Shown: one piece after another, positions 1-9,637 of the stretch
Numbering within the stretch: the stretch's first letter is position 1
Layout: every line of letters starts with the position of its first letter
Source of the DNA: JAXGVG01 sp040773965
GTDB lineage: Bacteria > Pseudomonadota > Alphaproteobacteria > UBA9219
Assembly (NCBI GenBank): GCA_040773965.1
Contig: JAXGVG010000063.1
Span: forward strand, 1 to 9,751
DNA: 9,751 nucleotides
Reading direction: 5' to 3'
Program-made: the position numbers and the translations under genes
Notes under the pieces: model-generated
The model's database searches: none
The model's input: the letters and a program-made list of their open reading frames with translations, nothing else
Told to the model about the DNA's origin: nothing

Positions 1-1
1 G

Positions 2-133
2 GCCATCGTTCGTCACTTCGCCATTAATCTTGTTCGCAACGCCAAAGACAAGAAAAGCCTTAAAATCCGAAGAAAATTAGCCGGTTGGAACCCCGATTAC
101 CTCGCTTCTCTCCTCATTAACCCGGATTCGTAG
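2..133 (+). CDS. ISAs1-family transposase, C-terminal fragment (cut by window edge)
   Basis: This open frame enters from the left edge and gives 43 residues before a TAG stop. It reads AIVRHFAINLVRNAKD, then KKSLKIRRKLAGWNPDYLASLL. The pattern of a helix with R-H-x-x-x-N-L-x-R, a lysine-rich stretch, and AGW(N/D)xxYLxxLL just before the stop is how ISAs1-family DDE transposases usually end. The 3' end therefore looks natural. Whether the gene is intact cannot be seen, because the catalytic core lies outside the window. I could not find a convincing terminal inverted repeat between the stop and atpH, so the outer boundary of the element is undefined. The family call rests on remembered sequence pattern only. 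Confidence 0.8.
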   Translation, partial: AIVRHFAINLVRNAKDKKSLKIRRKLAGWNPDYLASLLINPDS

Positions 134-156
134 CCGTGAAAAGGTATTAACACCGG

Positions 157-185
157 TTGCGCCGGGCGTTTTCCTCTGCTATTCC
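157..185 (+). promoter_or_regulatory. Candidate promoter for atpHA
   Basis: TTGCGC (157-162) and TATTCC (180-185) are separated by 17 bases and lie about 50 bases upstream of the atpH start. The -35 keeps the TTG that matters most in alphaproteobacterial sigma-70-type promoters, but the -10 is poor. Because a transposase end lies directly upstream, atpHA needs a promoter in this 100-base gap unless it is read from the insertion element. The assignment is weak and based on spacing alone. Confidence 0.25.
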
Positions 186-234
186 CAGCGCTTCGAGGAC
201 ACAGGGTCATTGGTCCAAGCAACTGGAAAGCAAG

Positions 235-822
235 ATGACGGAGTCGAAAATTTCTACTCTTATCGCAGGCGATGCCGCCGTTTTGGCGCGGCGTTACGCG
301 CGCGCGATTTACGAACTGGCCAACGAGCGAAATCAGCTCGATGCGGTGGCCGCCGAACTTGGCCAGTTGAAAGCCGTTCTTAAAGACAGCAAGGAATTCC
401 GCCTGATCACGCATAACCCGAGCCTTTCGCGCAAGGAACTGGCCGAGGCCATGCGGAAGGTATCGGACGTTGCCAAGCTCGGGCCCTTGACACAGAGTTT
501 TTTGGGGCTTTTGGCGAAAAACCGTCGTCTCGAGAACCTGGAGCATGTCGTCGATGTGTTTATGGCCGATCTGACGGCGCGGCGCGGCGAGTTTACCGCC
601 GAAGTCATCACGCCGAAAGCTCTGGCGCCCGCGCAGCAGGAGAAGCTTTCGAAGCAGATGGACAAGGTCGCGGGCGGCAAGGTTCATCTTGTCGTCAGGG
701 AAGACGCCAGCTTGCTGGGCGGCCTGATGGTGAAGCTGGGTTCGCGTCTGATCGACGCATCGGTCAAAGGAAAGCTGACGCGGCTGGAGCGTCAATTGAA
801 ATCGCAACGGGAGGCAGCGTAA
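235..822 (+). CDS. atpH: F1F0 ATP synthase subunit delta
   Basis: This is the delta (OSCP-type) subunit, part of the peripheral stalk that holds the F1 alpha3beta3 head to subunit b in the membrane. The frame gives 195 residues, slightly longer than the usual 175-190. The N-terminal helix ARRYARAIYELA (residues about 18-29) and the C-terminal LLGGLMVKLGSRLIDASVKG (about 161-180) are the recognisable delta/OSCP regions. The ATG at 235 is chosen because the family begins about here and a weak GGAAAG precedes it at 225-230. The frame stays open up to a TTG at 157, but the extra 26 residues do not resemble the family. The stop is immediately followed by the atpA ATG, so the two genes are translated as a coupled pair. 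In most alphaproteobacteria this gene opens an atpHAGDC operon. Confidence 0.96.
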   Translation: MTESKISTLIAGDAAVLARRYARAIYELANERNQLDAVAAELGQLKAVLKDSKEFRLITHNPSLSRKELAEAMRKVSDVAKLGPLTQSFLGLLAKNRRLENLEHVVDVFMADLTARRGEFTAEVITPKALAPAQQEKLSKQMDKVAGGKVHLVVREDASLLGGLMVKLGSRLIDASVKGKLTRLERQLKSQREAA

Positions 823-2352
823 ATGAATATTCGCGCATCGGAAATTTCATCCGTATTGAAGCAGCAAATCGCGCAGATGGGCGCGGCGGCGGAAATCGCC
901 GAAGTGGGGCAGGTGCTCTCCGTCGGCGACGGCGTGGCGCGGGTCTATGGTCTCGACAACGTGCGCGCCGGCGAAATGGTGGAATTCGAGAACGGCATTA
1001 AAGGCATGGCGCTCAATCTGGAAAGCGACAGCGTCGGCGTCGTGATCTTCGGCGACGATCGCAATATTAAAGAAGGCGACATGGTCAAGCGCACGGACGC
1101 CATCGTCGACGTGCCCGTTGGCATGGGGCTTTTGGGCCGCGTGGTGGACGGCCTTGGCAATCCCATCGACGGCAAGGGGCCGCTGAAAGACGTCAAGATG
1201 TCCCGCGTGGAAGTGAAGGCACCTGGCATCGTGCCCCGCCAGTCGGTGAACGAGCCGATGCAGACCGGCCTGAAGGCCATCGATTCGCTGGTGCCCATCG
1301 GACGCGGGCAGCGCGAGCTTATCATCGGCGACCGTCAGACGGGCAAGACGGCGCTGGCCATCGACACCTTTATCAACCAGAAGACCATCAACGAAGGCAA
1401 CGACGAATCCAAAAAACTGTACTGCATCTATGTCGCCGTCGGGCAAAAGCGTTCGACCGTCGCGCAGATCGTGAAGGTTTTGGAAGACGCCGGCGCGCTC
1501 GATTACTCGATTATTGTGGCCGCCACGGCTTCGGATCCCGCGCCGCTGCAGTTCCTCGCGCCCTATACCGGCTGCGCGATGGGCGAATATTTCCGCGACA
1601 ACGGCAAGCACGCCGTCATCGTGTACGACGACTTGTCGAAGCAGGCCGTCGCTTACCGCCAGATGTCGCTTTTGCTCCGCCGTCCTCCGGGCCGCGAAGC
1701 CTATCCCGGCGACGTGTTCTATCTCCACTCCCGCTTGCTGGAGCGCGCGGCCAAGATGAACGAAAAGAACGGCCACGGTTCGCTGACGGCTCTGCCGGTC
1801 ATCGAGACGCAGGCGGGCGACGTGACCGCCTATATTCCGACGAACGTGATTTCGATCACCGACGGCCAGATTTTCCTTGAAACCAGCCTGTTCTATAAAG
1901 GCGTGCGCCCGGCGATCAACGTCGGCATTTCGGTCAGCCGCGTCGGTTCGGCTGCGCAGGTCAAGGCCATGAAACAGGTGGCCGGTTCGATCAAGCTCGA
2001 TCTGGCCCAGTTCCGCGAAATGGAAGCCTTTTCGCAATTCGCTTCCGATCTCGACGCCTCGACGCAGCAGCTGCTCAATCGCGGCCGACGTCTGACGGAA
2101 CTTCTTAAGCAGCCGCAATACAAGCCGATGCCGGTCGAGGAGCAGGTCGTGTCGATTTACGCAGGCGTTCGCGGCTATCTCGATAAAATAAGCGTCGACG
2201 ACGTTTCGCGTTTCGAACAAGGGCTATTGCGCGAAATGCACGGGAAGGGCAAGCCCATTCTCGACACGCTTCGCGCCGACAGGCAGATCAAGCCCGAAAC
2301 CGAAGAAAAGCTGAAGAAGTTCATGGAGGATTATACGAAGGCTTTCGTGTAA
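823..2352 (+). CDS. atpA: F1F0 ATP synthase subunit alpha
   Basis: This is the non-catalytic nucleotide-binding alpha subunit of the F1 head, which alternates with beta and supplies the arginine finger to the catalytic sites. The 509 residues match the usual length, so it appears complete. The Walker A (P-loop) GDRQTGKT is at residues 169-176, the Walker B strand HAVIVYDD at 263-270, and the alpha/beta signature PAINVGISVS at 363-372. It is followed by R373, the arginine-finger position. The ATG directly abuts the atpH stop. A good Shine-Dalgarno, GGGAGG, lies at 809-814 inside the end of atpH, 8 bases before the start. The gene is followed by a strong terminator rather than atpG, which is unusual for this operon. 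Confidence 0.98.
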   Translation: MNIRASEISSVLKQQIAQMGAAAEIAEVGQVLSVGDGVARVYGLDNVRAGEMVEFENGIKGMALNLESDSVGVVIFGDDRNIKEGDMVKRTDAIVDVPVGMGLLGRVVDGLGNPIDGKGPLKDVKMSRVEVKAPGIVPRQSVNEPMQTGLKAIDSLVPIGRGQRELIIGDRQTGKTALAIDTFINQKTINEGNDESKKLYCIYVAVGQKRSTVAQIVKVLEDAGALDYSIIVAATASDPAPLQFLAPYTGCAMGEYFRDNGKHAVIVYDDLSKQAVAYRQMSLLLRRPPGREAYPGDVFYLHSRLLERAAKMNEKNGHGSLTALPVIETQAGDVTAYIPTNVISITDGQIFLETSLFYKGVRPAINVGISVSRVGSAAQVKAMKQVAGSIKLDLAQFREMEAFSQFASDLDASTQQLLNRGRRLTELLKQPQYKPMPVEEQVVSIYAGVRGYLDKISVDDVSRFEQGLLREMHGKGKPILDTLRADRQIKPETEEKLKKFMEDYTKAFV

Positions 2353-2374
2353 AGCGCTTCGAGCCGTTCAATAA

Positions 2375-2404
2375 AAAACCCCGGGTCGAAAGATCCGGGG
2401 TTTT
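2375..2404. terminator. Strong bidirectional intrinsic terminator between atpA and the convergent gene
   Basis: A near-perfect hairpin begins 22 bases after the atpA stop. The arms CCCCGGGTC (2379-2387) and GATCCGGGG (2392-2400) pair, with one G-U wobble, around a GAAA tetraloop (2388-2391). An A-run on the left and TTTT on the right extend the stem and provide a U-tract in each direction. It can therefore end atpHA on the plus strand and the 133-residue gene on the minus strand, whose stop lies at 2420. Confidence 0.9.
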
Positions 2405-2419
2405 ATTATGAGCGATCGA

Positions 2420-2821
2420 TCAAACAGGTTGCGGTTTGAGCGCTTCCTTTGTGCTAACGCCTTTAATGCCCGGAACCTTCGGAAGCATATAAAGAAGATA
2501 GGGTTCCATTTCGGGATGGGCCGTCACGCACAAAAGATTGGTATGAACGCCGTTGTTGCCGTGTGACCTTTGGCCACCATTCGAAACGAGCGTTACGGTA
2601 GCTCCAGTCGTTTTGCACAGGCTGACAAGGTCGCGGACGGTTGCGTTATCTTCGATCCCGGTTGTGGACAAAAGACCAAAAATTTTTCCGGCCGAGAGGC
2701 CATTGTTCACATCCAGACGGATGATGATCTGGGCTGTTTGCCTTTCGGATTCCGGCTTGTTGCTGACCCGGTACTCGAGGCTGCCTTCAATCCGTTTGAC
2801 GGGTATATCCGTGCTGCGCAT
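2420..2821 (-). CDS. Small conserved-looking protein of unknown family (133 residues)
   Basis: I do not recognise this protein. It has no signal peptide and no membrane segment and looks soluble and cytoplasmic. The central part predicts alternating strands and helices: a strand TAQIIIRLDV, a helix near SAGKIFGLL, a helix RDLVSLCKT, a strand ATVTLVSNGG, and then NLLCVTA followed by a helix MEPYLLYML. The RDLVSLCKTTGATVTLVSNG stretch loosely recalls the helix-strand of HPr-like folds. However, there is no GLHARPA-type active-site histidine, so a phosphocarrier role is not supported. The start is the ATG at 2821, because AAGGAG sits 6 bases upstream. A second in-frame ATG at 2827 touches that site and would be poorly initiated. 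Codon use is less G+C-biased than in atpA. It converges on atpA across a shared terminator. Confidence 0.7.
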   Translation of the reverse strand: MRSTDIPVKRIEGSLEYRVSNKPESERQTAQIIIRLDVNNGLSAGKIFGLLSTTGIEDNATVRDLVSLCKTTGATVTLVSNGGQRSHGNNGVHTNLLCVTAHPEMEPYLLYMLPKVPGIKGVSTKEALKPQPV

Positions 2822-2827
2822 GTTCAT

Positions 2828-2833
2828 CTCCTT
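2828..2833 (-). promoter_or_regulatory. Ribosome binding site that decides the start of the 133-residue gene
   Basis: On the minus strand AAGGAG is followed by ATGAAC and then ATG. The first ATG has no spacing to the site, while the second (2821) has 6 bases, which is near ideal. This favours the shorter protein. Confidence 0.7.
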
Positions 2834-2883
2834 AAAAATGGTGAACAGGCCTTTTCCTGAAAATCATCAAAAAGTGAACGACG

Positions 2884-2903
2884 AAAAAGACCTTAACGTA
2901 AGG
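2884..2903 (-). terminator. Weak candidate terminator after the CXXC-repeat membrane protein gene
   Basis: On the minus strand a short hairpin, CCTTA-CGT-TAAGG (2903-2891), is followed by TC and a T5 run (2888-2884), 60 bases beyond the stop of the upstream gene. The 5-base-pair, A+T-containing stem is weak. It may instead be incidental sequence between this gene and the next minus-strand gene. Confidence 0.3.
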
Positions 2904-2962
2904 CAAGGTTCCAATACGCGCGTGGCCGTGTCAATGACAAAAAAGGTGCGCCGGCGGCAAAG

Positions 2963-4531
2963 TCAGAAAGCGATTTTGCCGGAAGCGAATGCGTAGAAAA
3001 ATCCGTAGACGGCGAGAACGGCTCCCAACACGCCGTAACCCATTTTGCCGATCTTTTGGCTCATTTTGACAGGGATGCCCGGGTAGTGGCGTTGCAAGGC
3101 CCATCGGGCCGAACGGATGATGACGATCCGGCAGAAGCCTGCGGCGGCGGCGGGAACAAGGACGTCGATCGCCATCAACAACGACGGCGAAACGGCCTTG
3201 GCTATTTCGTCATGCAGCGGTGTAAAGAAAAGTCCGGCGAAGACAAGCGAGCTTGCAAGGAAGCAAAGAACGGCGGCGGCCACGCGTGTGCGAAGCGTTT
3301 TTCGGCGAAGGGCTTGCTCCATGCGGCGCATGATGCTCTGGGCCGTCTTTGGCGACAAGCCGACGGGATAAAGACGGCGCAGATCGTTGGCCTGTCTTTT
3401 GCCGTCCAGCTCTAATTTTAGCGCATCGCGTATCAATCGCGATTCAATCGCGGCGTCCAGTCCCGGACCTCCCAAGGCGGCCTGTTCCAGATGTTCAAGC
3501 CAGGGTTTGAGCGATTCATCGAGAAAAGGCGGAATGCCCGAGAGCAACCCCCGTTTGCCGAAGGCGGCGATTTGGAACGCCTTGTTTTTCAGGCGAACCT
3601 TGATGTCGGCGTAGGGCAGATGAGCTTGAATGGACAGCGCGTCCTGCGGCTTTTCTTCTTCCGGATTTTCGGGGAACTGAAGCGATATATCGGCGTGCCC
3701 TTTCGGCAGTTTTGCCATGCCGAGGCGGTCCATCGAACGGAGCAGGCCGCTTGGCAGCGAAGAGGCCGAAAGAATCTGGAAATGAATTTTCGCATGGCAG
3801 TTGATGGCAACTTCTTGCGTTATACGGCCCGTTCCCTTGCATTCTTTACAGGTTGTGTTGCCGCGCCCCTGGCAGGAAGGACAGGGCAGTTTCCCGGTGG
3901 ATTTGCAATAACGGCACGGCGCGAACCTTGTGCCGAGGCATATGGGGCAGGGCTTTTGCGGGTTGACGGGGTCTTCGCCGCGTCCAAAGCAGTTGTAGCA
4001 TTCCTCCTGTCCCTGACCGCGGCAGTGTGGGCATATGACGACGGTTTGTCCCTGGCATTGTGTGCAGGTAAGACCGCCCGCGTTCCCGCAAGCGGGACAG
4101 TTTTCGGTCGCGGCCAGCACGCACGTGAGGTCCGGAAGGGGTATTTTCCCGTCCTGCAGGCCCCAGCCATGACCGGGCTCGTTCTGCAGTTCCTTGATGA
4201 CGGGAGCCAGCCAGCTTTTGGATTTTAAAAAATTTTCTTTTTGGCGATTCACTTCTTCGCTCATTGCGGCGAAATGGGGGAGAACGCGGCGGTCTTTACC
4301 TTTGACAGGACCGAAATAATGCCGGGGTTCTATGTCGCACTGCGGTTCGAGCCGGATTTTTCCTTCGATGACGTAATCTTTTTCTTCGCTTTCAATAAGA
4401 TGGATGTCGTTCGGCTCAAGGCCGTTGCCGTCGGCGATGTGGCGAAGGCGTTCAAGCGTTTTATTGGTTAGCGTCAAGGGTTCATTCACGCGAGGCTTTT
4501 CCCGATAAAAAATGCAAAGAGACTCTAACAC
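2963..4531 (-). CDS. Membrane-anchored protein with eight DnaJ-type CXXC motifs
   Basis: The frame gives 522 residues from a GTG at 4531. A second GTG at 4489, with GGGAAAAG about 10 bases upstream, would remove the unremarkable first 14 residues and may be the true start. Residues about 145-235 hold eight CXXC motifs, most followed by xGxG, at C145, C156, C167, C178, C195, C206, C217 and C228. Within each group of four the spacing is exactly 11 residues, with a 17-residue step between groups. This resembles the DnaJ cysteine-rich zinc-binding region but has twice as many motifs. No J domain (no HPD) is present. A mixed region follows, and then three predicted membrane helices at about 417-436, 450-471 and 497-517. 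Zinc binding and a chaperone-like or redox role are inferences; the true function is unknown. It lies upstream of the 133-residue gene on the same strand, about 140 bases away. Confidence 0.88.
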   Translation of the reverse strand: MLESLCIFYREKPRVNEPLTLTNKTLERLRHIADGNGLEPNDIHLIESEEKDYVIEGKIRLEPQCDIEPRHYFGPVKGKDRRVLPHFAAMSEEVNRQKENFLKSKSWLAPVIKELQNEPGHGWGLQDGKIPLPDLTCVLAATENCPACGNAGGLTCTQCQGQTVVICPHCRGQGQEECYNCFGRGEDPVNPQKPCPICLGTRFAPCRYCKSTGKLPCPSCQGRGNTTCKECKGTGRITQEVAINCHAKIHFQILSASSLPSGLLRSMDRLGMAKLPKGHADISLQFPENPEEEKPQDALSIQAHLPYADIKVRLKNKAFQIAAFGKRGLLSGIPPFLDESLKPWLEHLEQAALGGPGLDAAIESRLIRDALKLELDGKRQANDLRRLYPVGLSPKTAQSIMRRMEQALRRKTLRTRVAAAVLCFLASSLVFAGLFFTPLHDEIAKAVSPSLLMAIDVLVPAAAAGFCRIVIIRSARWALQRHYPGIPVKMSQKIGKMGYGVLGAVLAVYGFFYAFASGKIAF

Positions 4532-4924
4532 CCGCTTGCCGTTCGGGGCAACCGCGACCGTCGAGGCTTGATTGCGCCGGCAAACGCCTTTACGCGGGTC
4601 ACAAGGGGCTGGCCGATGGCCGCCGAAAAACAGGGAGAAGTAAAAGATCGGTTTTGGAGTCTTTTTTGTTGAAGCTATACGACTTCGTGAGCGCGTTATT
4701 ATCTTTCACACTATAAAATAACAAACACCCTAATGGTGTATGGTTTTCTTTTTATAAAAGCAAAATAGTCATACTATCCGTTTAATTAATAAACAAAGCA
4801 AAACAAACAGCTAACGGTTTACCATTGATTAACCATCCTCACGTAAAGGATTTTAACGCCGTATTGCATGCATGAGCGTGCCGGTAGCGACGTGATGGAT
4901 TTAACCCTTCGATGAGGCCTCCCT
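4532..4924. other. Intergenic region with divergent promoters, A+T-rich in the middle
   Basis: These 393 bases separate the minus-strand CXXC-repeat gene from the plus-strand chemoreceptor gene, so promoters for both should lie here. The part from about 4640 to 4860 is clearly A+T-rich compared with its flanks. It contains several TATAAA-like stretches (for example 4712-4717), a perfect 5-base-pair inverted repeat ACACC-N5-GGTGT (4725-4739) and the palindrome TTAATTAA (4782-4789). Three TTAAC half-sites begin at 4829, 4853 and 4901. I see no tRNA-like fold and no convincing small reading frame. I could not choose a single best promoter. Confidence 0.6.
4818..4836 (+). promoter_or_regulatory. 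Candidate CtrA-type binding site upstream of the chemoreceptor gene
   Basis: The sequence TTTACCATTGATTAACCAT reads TTTA-N7-TTAAC, one base from the alphaproteobacterial CtrA consensus TTAA-N7-TTAAC. Its right half is TTAACCAT, a form I recall from CtrA targets in Caulobacter. It also contains a direct ACCAT repeat with 11-base spacing, one helical turn. It lies about 90-107 bases before the chemoreceptor ATG. CtrA commonly controls motility and chemotaxis genes in this class, which fits. The match was made by eye in an A+T-rich area, so chance occurrence is possible. Confidence 0.4.
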
Positions 4925-6607
4925 ATGTTACGGCGAATTCATAATCTTTCCATGTCAACCAAGATCGGCCTTATGGCCATCGTAGGTTTGACTATTTTGG
5001 GAAGCGTCATTGTGAGCGTTACGGTGATGACGCTTAATGAATCTCTCATAAAACAGGCCGAGCAACGTATGGCGATCAATGTTAAAGTCGCGCGCGCCAT
5101 GCTCGAGCAATACGGGACGGATTTCTCGGTCAAAGATGAAAAACTTTATATTGGCGACCATGTTTTGAACGGCGACTTCGATTCTGTCGACAAGGTCACC
5201 AAACTTGTCGGCGGCGTGTCCACGATATTCATGGGCGATGTCCGGGTCACGACCAACATTATAAAGAACGATGGGAAAAGAGCGGTTGGAACGAAACTGG
5301 CCGCAGGTCCTGCCTACGATTCCGCGCTGGGGAAAGGAAAATTGTTCTATGGCGAGGCCGACATTCTCGGCGAATCCTATCTCGTCGCTTACGATCCTAT
5401 AAAAAACGGGAATGGCGACACCATCGGCATCATTTTTGTCGGACTTAAGAAGACCGAGCAGATGGCCGTGATCGGAAAGCTTATCTCCCATATCGTTATT
5501 CTTTCGCTTGTTGTCGGCCTGATTATCGCCGGCGGCATATATTTTGTCATCCGCCGTCAGTTGAAGCCGCTCAACCGTCTTGAAGAGGTCATGGAGCGGC
5601 TCCAGGACGACGATACGTCCGTCGACATTCCCGCGCAGGAAAGAGGCGACGAAATCGGCCGTATTGCCCATACCGTTCAGCGGTTCAAGGAAGGCATCGT
5701 CGAGAAGCTTCGCCTGAGGGAAGAACAGGAACTGGGTAAAAAGAAAGCGGAAGCTGAACGGCGCGAACTTATGAGCAGACTGGCTGACGACTTCGAACAA
5801 AGCGTCCATGGCATCGTATCGACGGTTTCTTCCGCAGCGACTGAAATGCAGCATAGCGCGGGTTCGATGGCGGCCATAGCCGAAGAATCGGCCAAAAAAG
5901 CCACGACCGGCGCGGGCGCAGCTCAGCAGGCTTCCGTGAACGTTCAGATGGTTGCCTCCGCCGCCGAGGAATTGAATGCCTCAATTGGCGAAATAAGCCG
6001 CCAGATCGCTGAATCGGCGCGCGTCGCGGCGACATGCGCGGCGGAAGCCGAGGCTACGGGCGCCGTCATGCAGGGCTTGAGCAAGGCGGCGGAAGACATA
6101 GGCAATGTAGTCAAATTGATCGACGACATTGCCAATCAGGTCAATTTGCTGGCGCTCAACGCGACCATTGAAGCGGCGCGCGCCGGCGAGGCGGGCCGGG
6201 GGTTTGCGGTCGTGGCCACCGAAGTCAAAAATCTGGCCAATCAGGCGGGAAGCGCCGCGCAAGACATTACGAAGCAAATAGCAAACATCCAGGAACAAAC
6301 GGCAAACGCGGTTAAAACGATCAACGGCATAACCTCGACTATCAAGCAGGTTAGCCAGATTTCCACGACGATCGCTTCGGCGATCGAGGAACAAGGGGCC
6401 GCTACGAAGGAAATTTCGCGGAGCATCGACGAGGCTTCGCACGATACCAATGTCGTAACGCAGAACATTGCCGATATAACGCACGCGGCCGAGGAGACGG
6501 GAACGGCTTCGACCCAGGTTCTCCAAACGGCCGATCAATTGGCCAGGGAATCCGATAGTTTGCGCCAGGCAGTGGAAGGATTCATCGTCAAGGTGCGGGC
6601 GGGCTGA
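4925..6607 (+). CDS. Methyl-accepting chemotaxis protein with periplasmic Cache domain
   Basis: This is a membrane chemoreceptor of 560 residues that would pass ligand signals to CheA/CheW. Membrane helix 1 is at about 14-37. The periplasmic segment (about 40-185) looks like a single Cache domain of the sCache_3_2 type, shown by FMGDVRVTTNI, the GKLFYGEADILGESYLVAYDPI region and GIIFVG. Membrane helix 2 is at about 187-209. A HAMP domain follows (about 210-262) with LKPLNRLEEVMERL and DEIGRI. The long coiled-coil signalling domain has its conserved hairpin tip at about 402-440, including EAARAGEAGRGFAVVATEV. There is no C-terminal NWETF-type pentapeptide for CheR/CheB docking. The ATG at 4925 has GAGG at 4914-4917, 7 bases upstream; M10 is a weaker alternative. 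The ligand cannot be told from the sequence. No che genes are in the window, so this is an orphan receptor locally. Confidence 0.96.
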   Translation: MLRRIHNLSMSTKIGLMAIVGLTILGSVIVSVTVMTLNESLIKQAEQRMAINVKVARAMLEQYGTDFSVKDEKLYIGDHVLNGDFDSVDKVTKLVGGVSTIFMGDVRVTTNIIKNDGKRAVGTKLAAGPAYDSALGKGKLFYGEADILGESYLVAYDPIKNGNGDTIGIIFVGLKKTEQMAVIGKLISHIVILSLVVGLIIAGGIYFVIRRQLKPLNRLEEVMERLQDDDTSVDIPAQERGDEIGRIAHTVQRFKEGIVEKLRLREEQELGKKKAEAERRELMSRLADDFEQSVHGIVSTVSSAATEMQHSAGSMAAIAEESAKKATTGAGAAQQASVNVQMVASAAEELNASIGEISRQIAESARVAATCAAEAEATGAVMQGLSKAAEDIGNVVKLIDDIANQVNLLALNATIEAARAGEAGRGFAVVATEVKNLANQAGSAAQDITKQIANIQEQTANAVKTINGITSTIKQVSQISTTIASAIEEQGAATKEISRSIDEASHDTNVVTQNIADITHAAEETGTASTQVLQTADQLARESDSLRQAVEGFIVKVRAG

Positions 6608-6615
6608 AAAAATAT

Positions 6616-9477
<2,862 letters not shown>

Positions 9478-9519
9478 AGGGGATAATATGGGACGGCTCA
9501 CGGCAAAAAGCTATAAAAA

Positions 9520-9534
9520 GTACACGTTTTGTTC
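9520..9534 (-). promoter_or_regulatory. Candidate LexA (SOS) box upstream of uvrA
   Basis: On the minus strand the bases read GAAC-AAAACGT-GTAC, one base away from the alphaproteobacterial LexA consensus GAAC-N7-GAAC (the complement of GTTC-N7-GTTC). It sits 42 bases upstream of the uvrA ATG, where an operator would block the promoter. A TATAGC element follows at 9513-9508 (minus strand) and could be the -10. uvrA is a known SOS gene, which makes the match credible, but the second half-site is imperfect. Confidence 0.45.
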
Positions 9535-9597
9535 TTTTTTTTGAGACCCTGGAGGGGCGGAATTTGCGCTTTACGTGCCTGTTCGGCGCGCGTTTGG

Positions 9598-9637
9598 GAC
9601 CTGTTCGGGCCGGGGCGCGTGCCCGTTCAGGCCCTTT
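9598..9637 (+). terminator. G+C-rich hairpin with T5 on the plus strand, upstream of uvrA
   Basis: The arms GACCTG-TT-CGGGC (9598-9610) and GCCCG-TT-CAGGC (9620-9631) pair through two blocks, CCTG/CAGG and CGGGC/GCCCG. A T-T internal loop lies between the blocks and about 10 bases form the loop. CC and TTTTT follow. In form it is an intrinsic terminator for plus-strand transcription, yet both neighbouring genes run on the minus strand. For the minus-strand gene ending at 9656 the hairpin lies just downstream, but no U-run follows it in that direction. Confidence 0.45.

Noticed and set aside
157..234. Longer atpH beginning at TTG 157
   Set aside because: The additional 26 residues do not resemble delta-subunit N-termini and no ribosome binding site precedes the TTG.
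847..2220. Long minus-strand open frame of 457 codons opposite atpA
   Set aside because: It lies fully within the well-supported atpA gene. Its protein is rich in His, Arg, Ala and Asp with no motif, as expected of an antisense shadow in G+C-rich coding DNA.
2553..2996. Plus-strand frames opposite the 133-residue gene
   Set aside because: They have no ribosome binding site or family resemblance and run antisense to a gene with a good site and a fitting terminator.
4641..4667. AAAAGA ... TCTTTTTT as a possible terminator before the chemoreceptor gene
   Set aside because: The stem has only six A/T-dominated pairs around a 12-base loop and there is no upstream plus-strand gene to end.
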